From Siccirubricoccus sp. G192 (GTDB lineage Bacteria; Pseudomonadota; Alphaproteobacteria; Acetobacterales; Acetobacteraceae), in NCBI RefSeq assembly GCF_019084075.1, contig NZ_JAHREN010000001.1, positions 5,415,658 to 5,479,657 of the forward strand: a stretch of DNA of 64,000 bases. Reading direction: 5' to 3'. Shown here piece after piece: positions 19,560 through 28,884 of the stretch. How positions within the stretch are numbered: the stretch's first letter is position 1; each line of letters begins with the position of its first letter. A model generated the notes under the pieces. That model did no database searches and had not been told where the DNA came from. It saw only the letters and a program-made list of their open reading frames with translations. Made by a program: the position numbers and the translations under genes.

Positions 19560-20528
19560 ATGACCACACGACGCGCCTTGCTCGGTGCCCCCTTGGCCGG
19601 GCTGCTGGCCGCGCCCGCCCTGCATGCGCAGCCAGGCTTCCCCAACCGGCCGCTGCGCATCATCGTCACCTATCCGCCGGGCGGCGTGACCGACCTCATG
19701 GGCCGCATCATGGCGGAGCCGCTGGGGGTGCGCCTCGGTCAGCCGGTGGTGGTGGAGAACCGGGCCGGCGCCGGCGGCAATATCGGCGTGCAGGCCGCGG
19801 CCCAGGCCGATCCGGACGGCTATACCCTGCTGCTCGGCACCGCCGCGACGCATGGGGTGAACCCGGTGCTCTATGCCAATTCCGGCGTCGATGCGGTGCG
19901 GGACTTCGCCACCATCGGCACCATCGCCGACATGGCGAATGTGCTTTCGGTGAACCCTTCCCGGCTGGACGTGAAATCCGTGGCCGAGCTGGTGGCGAGG
20001 GGCAAGCGCGGCAATCTGATCTATGGCTCGGTCGGCAATGGCAGTTCCTCGCATCTCTCGGCGGTGATGTTCATGAAAGCGGCGGGGTTCGAGGCGGTGC
20101 ACGTGCCCTATCGCGGCTCCTCGCCGGCGGTGGCGGCATTGCTCGCGGGAGAATTCGACTTCCTCTTCGACACCACCGCCACCTCCACCACGCAGATCCG
20201 GGCGGGCGCCTTCCGGGCGCTGGCCGTCACCACCGGCCGCCGCGCCTCCGCCCTGCCCGATGTGCCGACCTTGCAGGAGGCGGGGATCGCCGGCTACGAC
20301 CTGCCGGTCTGGAACGCCCTTTTCGTCCATCGCCGCACGCCGCCCGAGGTGCTGGCGCGGCTGCAGTCCGCCTTCAACCAGGCGATGGACGAGACCACCC
20401 AGCAGCGGCTGCGCGGCGCCTTCGTCGATCCCCTGGTCGTGCCCACGGCGGAACTGCCGCAATGGCTGGAGCGGGAGCACGCGCGCTGGACCCAATTGGC
20501 CCGCGACGCGAAGCTTTCGGTGGATTGA
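19560..20528 (+). CDS. Bug family tripartite tricarboxylate receptor (TctC-like) 7
   Basis: 322 residues with signal peptide TTRRALLGAPLAGLLAAPAL cleaved near HAQ. Motifs are NRPLRIIVTYPPGGVTDLMG, VVVENRAGAGGNIGVQA and HVPYRGSSPAVAALL. A GGGAGGAAA element precedes the ATG. It is separated from the main tandem array by 4 kb and is more divergent than those copies. The frame is intact. Confidence 0.92.
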   Translation: MTTRRALLGAPLAGLLAAPALHAQPGFPNRPLRIIVTYPPGGVTDLMGRIMAEPLGVRLGQPVVVENRAGAGGNIGVQAAAQADPDGYTLLLGTAATHGVNPVLYANSGVDAVRDFATIGTIADMANVLSVNPSRLDVKSVAELVARGKRGNLIYGSVGNGSSSHLSAVMFMKAAGFEAVHVPYRGSSPAVAALLAGEFDFLFDTTATSTTQIRAGAFRALAVTTGRRASALPDVPTLQEAGIAGYDLPVWNALFVHRRTPPEVLARLQSAFNQAMDETTQQRLRGAFVDPLVVPTAELPQWLEREHARWTQLARDAKLSVD

Positions 20529-20550
20529 TGTCCCTGCGTCGGAGCCGCTG

Positions 20551-21237
20551 ATGGTCGAACTCGTCGGCGGTGCCGCCGCCCTCGCGGCCCCGGGCAAGCC
20601 CCGGGCCGAATGGGCCGGCGCGCTGCGGCACCTGCGGCGCGACCCGGTGCTGAAGCGCGTCATCCGCCAGATCGGCCCCTGCACGCTGGAGCCAGTACCG
20701 CGCGAACCCTATGAGGCGCTGGTGCGCGCCATCGCGCATCAGCAGGTGCATGGTCGCGCGGCGGAAGCCATTCTCGGCCGCTTCCTCGCGCTGTTTCCGG
20801 GCCATGCCTTCCCGCCGCCCGGCTTGGTGCTGGCCCTGCCGCCGGAGGCGATGCGCACCTGCGGCTTCTCCGGCAGCAAGGTGGCCGCCATCCGCGACAT
20901 CGCCGAGAAGGCGGCCGGCGGGTTGGTGCCGACGCGGGAGGGCTGCGCTGGCCTCTCGGATGCGGCGCTGATCGAGCGGCTGGTGGCGATCCGCGGCGTC
21001 GGCCGCTGGACGGTGGAGATGCTGCTGATCTTCACGCTCGGCCGCCCCGATGTGCTGCCGGTGGATGATTTCGGCGTGCGCGAGGGCTGGCGCGTCGCCG
21101 CCGGCCTGGATGAGCAGCCGAAGCCCAAGGCCCTGGCCGAGATCGGCCTGGCCTGGGGCCCCTGGCGCAGCGCCGCCGCCTGGTATCTCTGGCGCGCCGC
21201 GGATGCGGCGAAGCGCAGCGTCTTCAAGCCGCAATAA
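20551..21237 (+). CDS. DNA-3-methyladenine glycosylase II-like (HhH-GPD, AlkA family)
   Basis: 228 residues. The helix-hairpin-helix and catalytic segment is clear: LVAIRGVGRWTVEMLLIFTL, followed by RPDVLPVDDFGVREGW, where the second Asp of PVDDFG is the expected catalytic residue. The N-terminal part (LVRAIAHQQVHGRAAEAILG) fits the AlkA core. There is no Ada or iron-sulfur domain. It removes alkylated bases in base-excision repair. It ends 5 bases from the convergent alpha/beta hydrolase. Confidence 0.9.
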   Translation: MVELVGGAAALAAPGKPRAEWAGALRHLRRDPVLKRVIRQIGPCTLEPVPREPYEALVRAIAHQQVHGRAAEAILGRFLALFPGHAFPPPGLVLALPPEAMRTCGFSGSKVAAIRDIAEKAAGGLVPTREGCAGLSDAALIERLVAIRGVGRWTVEMLLIFTLGRPDVLPVDDFGVREGWRVAAGLDEQPKPKALAEIGLAWGPWRSAAAWYLWRAADAAKRSVFKPQ

Positions 21238-21242
21238 AGGCG

Positions 21243-22007
21243 TCAGCCGCCTGCCAGGAAGGGCTCGATCAGCGCCAGGAAGCCCTCCGGATTCTCCGAA
21301 TGTACCCAATGGCCGGCGCCGGGCACGGTGGCGAAGCGGGCATCGGGGAAGAGGGCTCGGATGCGGGCATGGTGCTCCGGCCGGATGTAGCGCGAACGCT
21401 CGCCGGCCAGCACCAGGGTCGGGCCGGGATAGGGGGTGCCGAATTCCGGGAAGCCCTCGATCACCGGCATGGCGGCGGCGATCTCCGCCAGGCCGAGGCG
21501 CCATTCGGGCGGGTCCTGCCCGAAGCGCAGATTCTGCAGCAGGAAGCCGCGGATGCCGGGCTCCGGCACCGCCGCTACCAGCGCCGCATCGGCCTCCCGC
21601 CGCGTCAGGCCGGCGCGCAGCGGCAGCGCCTGCATGGCCTCGACATAGCCGCGCAGCGACGGCGGATAGGCGACCGGGGCGATATCCGCCACCACCAGGC
21701 GCGTGACCAGGCCGGGGCGCGCCAGGGCCAGCGCCATGGCCACCTTGCCGCCCATGCTGTGGCCGAGCACCGCGGCCGGCATGGCGCCCCGCGCCGCCAG
21801 CGTCTCCGCCACATCCGCCGCCATCGCCGGGTAGTCCATGGCGGCAGCGTGGGGTGAGGCCCCGTGGTTGCGGAGATCGGCCGCGATCACCCGATGCCCC
21901 GCCGCCAGCCGCTTGCCGATCGCGCCCCAATTCCCGGCCGAGCCGAAGAGCCCATGCAGCAGCAGCACGGGATCGCCTGCGCCGGCCTCGGTCGCGCTGA
22001 GTTCCAT
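21243..22007 (-). CDS. Alpha/beta hydrolase (YbfF/ABHD11-like esterase)
   Basis: 254 residues. The oxyanion-hole region is VLLLHGLFGSAGNWG, the nucleophile elbow AVLGHSMGGKVAMALAL (catalytic Ser), the acid probably in the VLAGERSRYI region, and the catalytic His in PGAGHWVHSENPEGF. The pattern HGLFGSxxNW and AADLRNHGASPH is typical of the YbfF/ABHD11 esterase group. There is no signal peptide. The natural substrate is unknown; short-chain acyl esters or thioesters are usual. Confidence 0.88.
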   Translation of the reverse strand: MELSATEAGAGDPVLLLHGLFGSAGNWGAIGKRLAAGHRVIAADLRNHGASPHAAAMDYPAMAADVAETLAARGAMPAAVLGHSMGGKVAMALALARPGLVTRLVVADIAPVAYPPSLRGYVEAMQALPLRAGLTRREADAALVAAVPEPGIRGFLLQNLRFGQDPPEWRLGLAEIAAAMPVIEGFPEFGTPYPGPTLVLAGERSRYIRPEHHARIRALFPDARFATVPGAGHWVHSENPEGFLALIEPFLAGG

Positions 22008-22096
22008 ACCCGCCTCCTGCTGCTGCCCGGCCCTGGTGCCCGCGGCCCTGGCGCGATGCGTCCCGAGAGCCGCCCCCCGGCTGGCGGAGGGAGGAT

Positions 22097-22381
22097 CTAG
22101 CGGTCGCTGGCCTCGGGGTGGCGGAGGTGCCAGAGCCGCTCATGCGCCGCGACCAGGCTCTCCATGTTCCGGCGCCGGTTGGTGTCGGGCGAGGTCGGGC
22201 GACGCGTCAGCATCATTTCCAGGATGCGGAGCAATTGCTCGGCCACCTCGTAATCCGCCTGGTCGCAGGCGTGGTGGAAGGCGATCAGGATCTTGTCGGA
22301 CAGGCGGCGGCTGTGCCGCGGCGCATTGGCGCTGCGCGCCCCGTCGCGCGGCCCGTCCTGTTCCGTGTCCTCGTCCATCAT
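22097..22381 (-). CDS. Conserved small alphaproteobacterial protein of unknown function
   Basis: 94 residues, charged and soluble. The core (KILIAFHHACDQADYEVAEQ, then LLRILEMMLTRRPTSPDTNR) is helical and resembles short hypothetical proteins I recall from Rhodospirillales and Rhizobiales. It ends AHERLWHLRHPEASDR. The start is one of two adjacent ATGs (22381, 22378). No catalytic motif or domain is recognised. It lies between the hydrolase and the SCO gene on the same strand. Confidence 0.7.
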   Translation of the reverse strand: MMDEDTEQDGPRDGARSANAPRHSRRLSDKILIAFHHACDQADYEVAEQLLRILEMMLTRRPTSPDTNRRRNMESLVAAHERLWHLRHPEASDR

Positions 22382-22475
22382 GCCGGCCCCCCTGCCCTGG
22401 ACCGCCGCAGCGCTGCGGAACGGGCCAGCAGATATGAAACACAAACGCATTGGTCGACCATGCGATGCGGTCGCG

Positions 22476-23171
22476 TCAACTGTTCCTGCGCGCCGCCCCA
22501 CCCATTTGCGCCGCTACCGCGGCGGCGATGTCCTCCGGCCGCATCTCCGGCCGGAACAGCGACCGCACCCGCGCATCGGGTCCGACCAGGTAGATGAAGC
22601 TGGAATGGTCCATCAGGTAGTCCGTCATCTCCGCCCGCTGCACCCGTGCGAAATAGACCCGGTAGCGCCGCGCCACTTCCGCCACCTGCTCCGGCGTGCC
22701 GGTCAGCCCCAGCATGCGCGGATGGAAGCGGGCGACGTAATCGGCGAGTTGCGCCGGCGTATCCCGCTGCGGATCGATCGTGATGAGGGCCGGCACCACC
22801 TTCTCGCCGGCGGCGCCCATGGCATCCACCGCGGCGGCCATGGTGCCGAGTTCGGTCGGGCAGACATCCGGGCAGTAGGTATAGCCGAAATAGATCAGCA
22901 TCCAGCCCCCGGCGAAGTCGCGCTCCGTCACCGCCCGGCCGGTCTGGTCGGTCAGGCTGAAGGGCCCGCCGAGCGAGGTGCCCTGGGGAAGCTGGATGCC
23001 ACCGGCCGAGGGGATGGGCGCCTGCTGCCCCCCCGAAGAGCATGCCAAGCCGGCCCGCGAAAGCCTCCGCCAGCCCCTCCCCCCGGGGCACGGGTCACCC
23101 AGGCATAGGCCCAGACCCCGCCTACCAGCAGGGCCAGGAACAAGGGAGAAGAGGCGGATCGTACGGAGCAT
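22476..23171 (-). CDS. SCO1/SenC family copper protein, three frameshifts in N-terminal part
   Basis: The thioredoxin-fold core is intact: YFGYTYCPDVCPTELGTM holds the CxxxC copper site, and the distal His lies in MTDYLMDHSSFIYLVGPDAR. SCO proteins deliver copper to the CuA centre of cytochrome c oxidase. The N-terminus is scrambled by three extra bases in C-runs (about 23159, 23079-23084 and 23028-23034). Removing them gives a membrane anchor FLALLVGGVWAYAWVTRAP followed by GEGLAEAFAGRLGMLFGGQQ and the known core. Corrected length is about 230 residues. Confidence 0.85.
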   Translation of the reverse strand: MLRTIRLFSLVPGPAGRRGLGLCLGDPCPGGRGWRRLSRAGLACSSGGQQAPIPSAGGIQLPQGTSLGGPFSLTDQTGRAVTERDFAGGWMLIYFGYTYCPDVCPTELGTMAAAVDAMGAAGEKVVPALITIDPQRDTPAQLADYVARFHPRMLGLTGTPEQVAEVARRYRVYFARVQRAEMTDYLMDHSSFIYLVGPDARVRSLFRPEMRPEDIAAAVAAQMGGAARRNS

Positions 23172-23343
23172 GGCAGGCTAGATAGCCGCGACTGGCCGCA
23201 ACCGCCAGGGCAAGACGGATCACGGCCAGACGCCAGTGGCCTGCCCCTGAACTTCGCCCGCGAATTTCAGGGACAGGCAGGCCACCAAGCCGTTGTTTTC
23301 CGGTGCGCCGAAACCGGTATGGCGGCCCCGGCGCCCCCGCGGC

Positions 23344-24405
23344 TCAGTGCCGCGGCGTGGCTTCCAGGATCGCGCCGGCCGGTTGCGGCGAGGAGAAGGT
23401 GCTGTCCGAGAAGGCCTCCTCCCAGGTGCCCGAGGTGCTGGCCTTGGAATATTCGGTGGCGCGGTTCTCGAAGAAATTGGTGTGCTCGACCGCGTTCAGC
23501 ATCTCGTCGAGCCAGGGCAGCGGGTTCTTCTCGATGTGGAAGAGCGGTTGCAGGCCAAGCTGCTGCAGCCGCCGATCGGCGATGAAGCGGATGTACTGCT
23601 TGGTATCCGCGGCATCGAGGCCCTGGACGCCGCCCAGTTCGAAGGCCAGGTCGATGAAGGCGTCCTCGTGGTTCACGATGGTGGCGCAGATGAGATAGAT
23701 GTCGCGGCGCAATTCCTCGGTCCAGATCTCCGGGTTCTCCTGCACGAAGGTGCGGAACAGCCGGATCATGGAGAGGCAATGCAGCGTCTCGTCCCGCACC
23801 GACCAGGAGATGATCTGCCCCATCCCCTTCATCTTGTTAAAGCGGGGGAAGTTCATGAGGATGGCGAAGGAGGCGAAAAGCTGCAGCCCCTCGGTGAAGG
23901 CGCCGAAGGCGGCCAGGGTCTTGGCGATCTCCGGTTTGCTGTCCACCGTGAAGCCGTGCATGTAGTCGTACTTGTCCTTCATCTCCTTGTATTTGAGGAA
24001 GGCCGAGTACTCCATCTCCGGCATTCCCACCGTGTCCAGCAGGTGGGAATAGGCGGCGATGTGGATGGTCTCGATGTTCGAGAAAGCCGAGAGCATCATC
24101 AGCACCTCGGTCGGCTTGAACACCTGGGAATACTGCTTCATGTAGCAGTTGTTCACCTCGACATCCGCCTGGGTGAAGAAGCGGAAGATCTGCGTCAGCA
24201 GGTTCCGTTCGGCGGCGCTGAGGTTCCTCTGCCAGTCCTTCACGTCATCGGCGAGCGGCACCTCCTCCGGCAGCCAATGCACGCGCTGCTGCGTCAGCCA
24301 GGCGTCATAGGCCCAGGGGTAGCGAAAGGGCTTGTAGACCGGGTTGGCGGTCAGCAGGTCGAAGCGCAGGGGGTGTTCCTCGGGGGAGTAATTGCCATCG
24401 GCCAT
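23344..24405 (-). CDS. nrdB: Ribonucleoside-diphosphate reductase, class I beta subunit
   Basis: 353 residues. Di-iron and radical-site elements are visible: FTQADVEVNNCYMKQY, then FSNIETIHIAAYSHLL (Glu-x2-His ligands with the likely radical Tyr), and later SVRDETLHCLSM (second Glu/His pair). The C-terminus after about residue 320 is the flexible tail that docks on NrdA. The enzyme makes deoxyribonucleotides. ATG 24405 and ATG 24417 are both possible starts. No nrdA lies next to it in this window. Confidence 0.94.
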   Translation of the reverse strand: MADGNYSPEEHPLRFDLLTANPVYKPFRYPWAYDAWLTQQRVHWLPEEVPLADDVKDWQRNLSAAERNLLTQIFRFFTQADVEVNNCYMKQYSQVFKPTEVLMMLSAFSNIETIHIAAYSHLLDTVGMPEMEYSAFLKYKEMKDKYDYMHGFTVDSKPEIAKTLAAFGAFTEGLQLFASFAILMNFPRFNKMKGMGQIISWSVRDETLHCLSMIRLFRTFVQENPEIWTEELRRDIYLICATIVNHEDAFIDLAFELGGVQGLDAADTKQYIRFIADRRLQQLGLQPLFHIEKNPLPWLDEMLNAVEHTNFFENRATEYSKASTSGTWEEAFSDSTFSSPQPAGAILEATPRH

Positions 24406-24417
24406 GATGCCCGCCAT

Positions 24418-24775
24418 TGAATGCTGTGAAGTTGCGAGTCGTGGTGCCAGCTTGCCAGATTCAGCAGCCGGCAGCCTCAGGGAAATACGCGCCGGCGCGA
24501 AACGCCGAATTGTCTGCCCTTCCTGCCGCGCCGCGCCACCTCGTCTCCCGGGCTTCCATCCTTCAGGCTCCTGCTCGACAATTTGTCCCGTGCAATGCCG
24601 CAACGCCCATATCACGCGGCCGTTGCCCGCAAAACGATTCCTGCCCCGGGGCATCCCGGGATCCCGCGCCCCTGTGCCGTCCAGGCCACGCCATGCAATG
24701 GCGGCATCCTGGCCCCGCGCAGCCGATCAGGAGCGGAGGAGCATGACGATGCCGGAGCAGGCGGCAACCGGCCGC
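24418..24775. other. Intergenic region upstream of nrdB
   Basis: About 360 bases with somewhat lower GC than the surroundings. It should hold the nrdB promoter on the minus strand and the 3' end of the MFS gene. I looked for a NrdR-box-like palindrome and did not see one. No credible coding frame. Confidence 0.4.
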
Positions 24776-25954
24776 TCACCGCGCCGGCGTCACTGCGCGC
24801 GGCATCCGCAGCACCAGCAGCGCCGCCAGCGAGGCGAGGCCGAGCCCGGCGGAGACCAGCAGCATGCCCGCCCCCCAGGCATCCAGCAGCACGCCGAAGA
24901 GCAGCGGCGCGGCGGCCTGGGCGAGCCGCGCCGGGGCGGCCAGCAGCCCGGTCCGCAGCCCATACCCCGCCGGCCCGAACAGCGCGAGCGGCAGGGTGCC
25001 GCGGGCAATGGTCAGCATCCCGTTGCCCGCCCCGTGCAGCACCGCGAAGGCGGCCGCGGCGGGCCCGCCCAGCGCCAGCAGCAGCGCCGCGCCAATCGGA
25101 TGCAGCAGGGTGGCGAGCCGCGCCGCCGAGAGCGGCCGCAGATGCCGCTGCAAGGCGGATTCACCAAGCCTGGCCGCCACCTGCGCCGGGCCGATCAGCG
25201 CCCCCGCGGCCACCGCGCCGGCCGCCGTGGCGCCGGCCTCCTGCAAAAGCCGCGGCAGATGCGCCGCCATGCCGGTCGAGACCAGCCCCACCACCGCGAA
25301 GATGAAGGCCAGCAGCGCCATGGCGCCGCGCTGCGCCGGCGCGGCCGCGACCTCCGGCGTGCCGGGCGGGGCCGGCGGCGGGGCGGGCGGCACCAGCAGC
25401 CGGTTCAGCGGCAGCGCCACCAGCAGGTGCAGCGCCGCCCAGGCCAGGCAGGCGCCACGCCAGCCGATCTCGGCCTCCATCGCCGCCGAGGCCGGCCAGC
25501 CCACCGTGCTGGCGAAGCCGGCGATCAGCGTGATGCCGGTGATCGGCCCCCGCGCCTCCCGCCCATAGAGCCCGGCCAGGGTGGCGAAGGCGGCGTCATA
25601 GAGCCCGAAGGCCATGCCGACCCCCAGCACCGCCCAGCCGGCGCCGAGCAGCAGCGGCCCCTGCGCCAGCCCCAGCAGCACCAGCCCGGCCGCCAGGATC
25701 AGGTTGGAGAGGCACAGCACATCCCGCCCGCCGCGTGCATCGATGGCGCGGCCCGCCAGCGGCCCGAGCAGCGCGGTCAGCAGCAGCGCGCCGGAGAAGG
25801 CGGCGAAGATCCAACTGCGCGACAGGCCTAGCTCGGCCGCCATCGGCACCGCCAGGATGGCCGGCAGGTAGTAGCTCGAAGCCCAGGCGAAGGTCTGGGT
25901 GGTGCCCAGTGCCAGGACGACCCGGCGCCGCCCCGGCCCGCTCTGTCCCTGCAT
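24776..25954 (-). CDS. Major facilitator superfamily transporter
   Basis: 392 residues with about 12 hydrophobic segments. Landmarks are ALGTTQTFAWASSYYLPAIL (TM1), LAGRAIDARGGRDVL (the A-motif-like loop between TM2 and TM3), and PITGITLIAGFASTVGWPAS (TM5 region). It fits a YbfB/OxlT-like MFS subgroup found in proteobacteria. The substrate is unknown. ATG 25954 is chosen because the first helix starts about 10 residues later; a longer in-frame extension (to 26173) is Cys/Gly/Arg-rich and unlikely. Confidence 0.85.
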   Translation of the reverse strand: MQGQSGPGRRRVVLALGTTQTFAWASSYYLPAILAVPMAAELGLSRSWIFAAFSGALLLTALLGPLAGRAIDARGGRDVLCLSNLILAAGLVLLGLAQGPLLLGAGWAVLGVGMAFGLYDAAFATLAGLYGREARGPITGITLIAGFASTVGWPASAAMEAEIGWRGACLAWAALHLLVALPLNRLLVPPAPPPAPPGTPEVAAAPAQRGAMALLAFIFAVVGLVSTGMAAHLPRLLQEAGATAAGAVAAGALIGPAQVAARLGESALQRHLRPLSAARLATLLHPIGAALLLALGGPAAAAFAVLHGAGNGMLTIARGTLPLALFGPAGYGLRTGLLAAPARLAQAAAPLLFGVLLDAWGAGMLLVSAGLGLASLAALLVLRMPRAVTPAR

Positions 25955-26295
25955 AGTCAGCGGCAGCCGGGGCAGGCCATGGCAGTGCCCGGCACCAGCG
26001 GCCTCCGGCACCAAGCCGAGGGTGAGGAATGCGCCGCAGCCGCGGCATCCCCGCCGGCCAAGCCCAGCCGGGGGGCATGGTCCGCGAAGGCAGGCGGCGG
26101 GGCAAGGCGGCTGATTCGCATGCGGCCAGCCTAAGCATCGGTCCCCGGCGCACCAAGCACCGATCGAAACCAAACGGGGTGTGTCCCCTGCCGGTCATCC
26201 CACCCGCTTCCGGCCGGACATGCCCTATCCTCCACCCCCAGGAGCTGATCGGCACCGGAGGGCGGCGCGGATCGGCGCGGGACAGGAGGGGCGCG

Positions 26296-27285
26296 ATGCG
26301 GATCACGGTGCTGGGCGCCGGGGCGGTGGGCGGCTGGCTCGCCGCCGGGCTGGCGGAGGCGGGGCATCAGGTGGGGCTGCTGGCCCGCGGCGCGAGCCTG
26401 GCGGCGCTCCGCGGGCACGGGCTGGTGCTGTTGCAGGGCGAGCGGCGCCGGGCCTTCCGCCTGCCCGCCAGCGATGATCCGGCCGCCCTGGCCGGCGCCG
26501 ATCTCCTGCTGCTCGGCCTGAAGAGCCACGACCTGCCGGGTGCCCTGCCGCTGATCCTGCGGCTGCTCAGGCCGGAGACGCTGGTCCTGGCGGTGCAGAA
26601 CGGCATCCCCTGGTGGTTCTTCGAAGGCTTCGGTGGGCCGGCGGAGGGGCTGACGCTGGAGGGCGTCGATCCCGGTGGCACGCTGGCCCGGACGCTGCCG
26701 GCCGGGCGGGTGATCGGCGGCGTCGCGCATGTGGCGAGCCGGGTGGAGGCGCCGGGGCAGGTGCGGGTGCTGCAGGCGGACCGGCTGCTGCTCGGCGACC
26801 CCTCCGGGACCAGAGGCGAGGTGGTGGCGGCGCTGGCGGCGGAGTTCCGGGCGGGCGGCGTGCCGGCCGAGGTGGTTCAGGATATCCGCGCCGAGATCTG
26901 GCTGAAGCTCTGGGGCAATTCCAACATGAACCCGCTGAGCGCCCTGGCCCGCGCCGATGCGGTGGCGCTGCTCGACGACGGGGGCGCGCGCGGCCTGGTG
27001 CTGGCGATGATGCGGGAGATGGCGGAGATCGGCGCCCGCATCGGCCTGCCCATCGCCCGGGACCCGGAGGAGCGCATCGCTGTGACCCGCCGCCTCGGCG
27101 CCTTCCGCACCTCCATGCTGCAGGACCTCGAGGCGGGGCGGACCATGGAGATCGGCCCGCTGCTGGGCGGGCTGGTGGAACTGGCCGGGCATCTCGGCCT
27201 GCCGGCGCCGACGCTCCGCGGCGTGCATGGGCTGCTGCGGCTGCTGGCACGGAGCTCCGGCGCGACGGGCAGCGCGCCCGGCTGA
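26296..27285 (+). CDS. 2-dehydropantoate 2-reductase-like (ApbA/PanE family)
   Basis: 329 residues. The Rossmann nucleotide loop is at the extreme N-terminus (RITVLGAGAVGGWLAAGLAE). The catalytic Lys is likely in LLLGLKSHDLPGAL, and the conserved C-terminal domain has IWLKLWGNSNMNPLSALARA (Lys and Asn of the active site). Family members reduce ketopantoate to pantoate with NADPH for coenzyme A synthesis, but many paralogues act on other oxo-acids. The Trp-rich insertion after VLAVQNGIPWWF is typical of the paralogue group. GACAGGAGGGG precedes the ATG. Confidence 0.88.
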   Translation: MRITVLGAGAVGGWLAAGLAEAGHQVGLLARGASLAALRGHGLVLLQGERRRAFRLPASDDPAALAGADLLLLGLKSHDLPGALPLILRLLRPETLVLAVQNGIPWWFFEGFGGPAEGLTLEGVDPGGTLARTLPAGRVIGGVAHVASRVEAPGQVRVLQADRLLLGDPSGTRGEVVAALAAEFRAGGVPAEVVQDIRAEIWLKLWGNSNMNPLSALARADAVALLDDGGARGLVLAMMREMAEIGARIGLPIARDPEERIAVTRRLGAFRTSMLQDLEAGRTMEIGPLLGGLVELAGHLGLPAPTLRGVHGLLRLLARSSGATGSAPG

Positions 27286-27345
27286 ACCCGCCGCCCGCTG
27301 CCGCGTCATTGTCGCCATGCGGGCATGCGGGAAGGATGCGCAGGC

Positions 27346-27732
27346 GTGACGCGCCGGGGCTGGCTGCTCGGCATGGCGGCGTTGCTGGTGGGGCGGGAGG
27401 CAGTGGCGGCGGAACGGCCACGCCGGCGGCGGCAGCGGCCCGCGCCTCCCGCCCGGGCCGCGCCCGGCCCGCCGCCCGCGCCGCCGATGATCGATGGCCC
27501 GCCGCCGCCCTCCCGGATTCCAGGGCTGGAGCCGGCGCCGGTGCCGAGCACCAATGCCCGCCCGCCCCTGGAGGACCGGTTGCCGCAGCCGCGCCTCTCC
27601 CTCGGCGTGCCAACGCCCACGCTGCTTGGCCAGGGGGAAACCTTCCACAGCGGCGATCCCTCGCCGGATACCCGCCAGCCGCAGGGGTTCCGGCTGCCCT
27701 CGCCGGGCGCCACCCTGCGGCTGCCCTTCTGA
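27346..27732 (+). CDS. Proline-rich exported protein of unknown function
   Basis: 128 residues from GTG 27346 (ATG 27325 is the alternative). The N-terminus TRRGWLLGMAALLVGREAVA looks like a twin-arginine-type signal peptide. The rest is Pro/Arg-rich and probably disordered, with a conserved-looking C-terminus (DTRQPQGFRLPSPGATLRLP). I recall similar small proteins only from Acetobacteraceae. No function can be offered. GGAAGG lies about ten bases before the GTG. Confidence 0.55.
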   Translation: MTRRGWLLGMAALLVGREAVAAERPRRRRQRPAPPARAAPGPPPAPPMIDGPPPPSRIPGLEPAPVPSTNARPPLEDRLPQPRLSLGVPTPTLLGQGETFHSGDPSPDTRQPQGFRLPSPGATLRLPF

Positions 27733-27837
27733 TGGCCTGATCGATCGGCGGCGCAGCGGACGCCGCGCCCGATGGCCAAGGCCAGCGGCCCTTGGGATTA
27801 CTCCAAAGGTCCGCCCGGCGTCGTGGTCGCAGGGCCC

Positions 27838-27870
27838 GCCGCGGCGCGCGAGCAGGTAGCGCGCCGCGGC
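27838..27870 (-). terminator. Perfect 12-bp hairpin downstream of the GH16-like gene
   Basis: GCCGCGGCGCGC (27838-27849) and GCGCGCCGCGGC (27859-27870) are exact reverse complements around a 9-base loop. The hairpin begins 7 bases after the stop of the minus-strand GH16-like gene and also lies downstream of the plus-strand proline-rich gene. There is no T-run, but the position suits transcript termination. Confidence 0.5.
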
Positions 27871-27877
27871 GTCCTTC

Positions 27878-28884
27878 TCAGGCGATGCCGTTCCACTGCG
27901 CCATGACGACATTGTCCAGATGTGCCGTGACGATCGGTGGGGTGGAGGCGTCGGGCGTCCCGCCCATCCAGCCGTCCCAACCGCTTCCGACAAAGCCCAT
28001 CATGCCGAACCCCATCGGCACATCAGGGGATTGTAATCCCACTGCGCCACCAACTGGCCATCGGTCTCGATCTTCACGAGGTCGGGCAGCCAGGTCAGCG
28101 TGTAGTGGTGCCAGTCCGACGGATCTGGCCCGCCCATGATGACATCGGCATCGGCGCTGCTGTTGCCCCAGTGGAGCACATGCATCGCGTCGCCCTTGGG
28201 CGTCTCCAGGATGTCGATCTCGGGCGGCCAGGTATCCGTCATCGGCCACATGAGGAACGCCGCCGTGGTGCCCTGCGCGCTCTCGACGCGGGCATCGAAG
28301 TCCACCGTGCCGTAGTGGATCCCCACACCTGCCTTGAACGAATTGAACCCGCTGGTGGTCCAGGTCCCGTCCGCCTGGTGCGTCATCGTCACCTGCATCT
28401 CGCCGTCGCGCACGTTGACGTCGCCGGGGTTCCAGATATAGGCGCCGTTCGAGGACGGGCCATTCGGGTAGGGCAACGGGAAGGGGTCGCCCCAATGCGA
28501 ATGGTCATAGCCGTTGCTGAAATCATCGCTCAGCACGACGGTGTAGCCTGGCCGCGCTTCCACAGGTGTGCCCGGGGCCGGAGGCTGCTCCGGTTCCGGC
28601 GCGGGATCGGACGGTGTGACAGGTGGGGTTGCGTCACCCATGTACCAGCTTCCGGTGGCCTCGTAATTGGCCAGTACCTGCGCAGCGATCGCATTCCAGT
28701 CCACAGGAGCCGGTTCCGGGGCCGGCGGCGGCTGCTCCGCTACGGGCGGGGGCTGCTCCGGTTCCGGCACGGGGTCGGGCTGTGAGACAGGCGGGGTTGC
28801 GTCACCCACGTACCAGCTTCCGGTGGCCTCGTAATTGGCCATCACCTGCGCAGCAAGCGCATTCCAATCCACGTCGTCCGCCAA
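27878..28884 (-). CDS. GH16-like glycoside hydrolase with duplicated N-terminal module, frameshifted
   Basis: The start is TTG 28884, set by GAGGAGGAA a few bases upstream. Residues about 5-33 and 61-89 repeat the same unit (DWNALAAQVMANYEATGSWY and DWNAIAAQVLANYEATGSWY), separated by Pro/Glu linkers. The catalytic domain begins near 110 (SDDFSNGYDHSHWGDP) and contains PPEIDILETP, the ExDxxE signature of family 16 glucanases, then DWHHYTLTWLPDLVKIETDG. The frame breaks near 28030; the next frame continues DVPMGFGMMGFVGSGWDGWM to the end at 27878. No signal peptide is visible, so type I secretion or intracellular location is open. Lower GC than its neighbours. Confidence 0.8.
28619..28872. repeat. 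Two 86-bp direct repeats within the GH16-like gene
   Basis: Copies at 28619-28704 and 28787-28872 differ at about 7 of 86 positions and are spaced 168 bases apart (exactly 56 codons). The Pro/Glu linker between them is partly repeated too (GCTGCTCCGGTTCCGG occurs near 28584 and 28750). This is an in-frame internal duplication. Confidence 0.85.
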
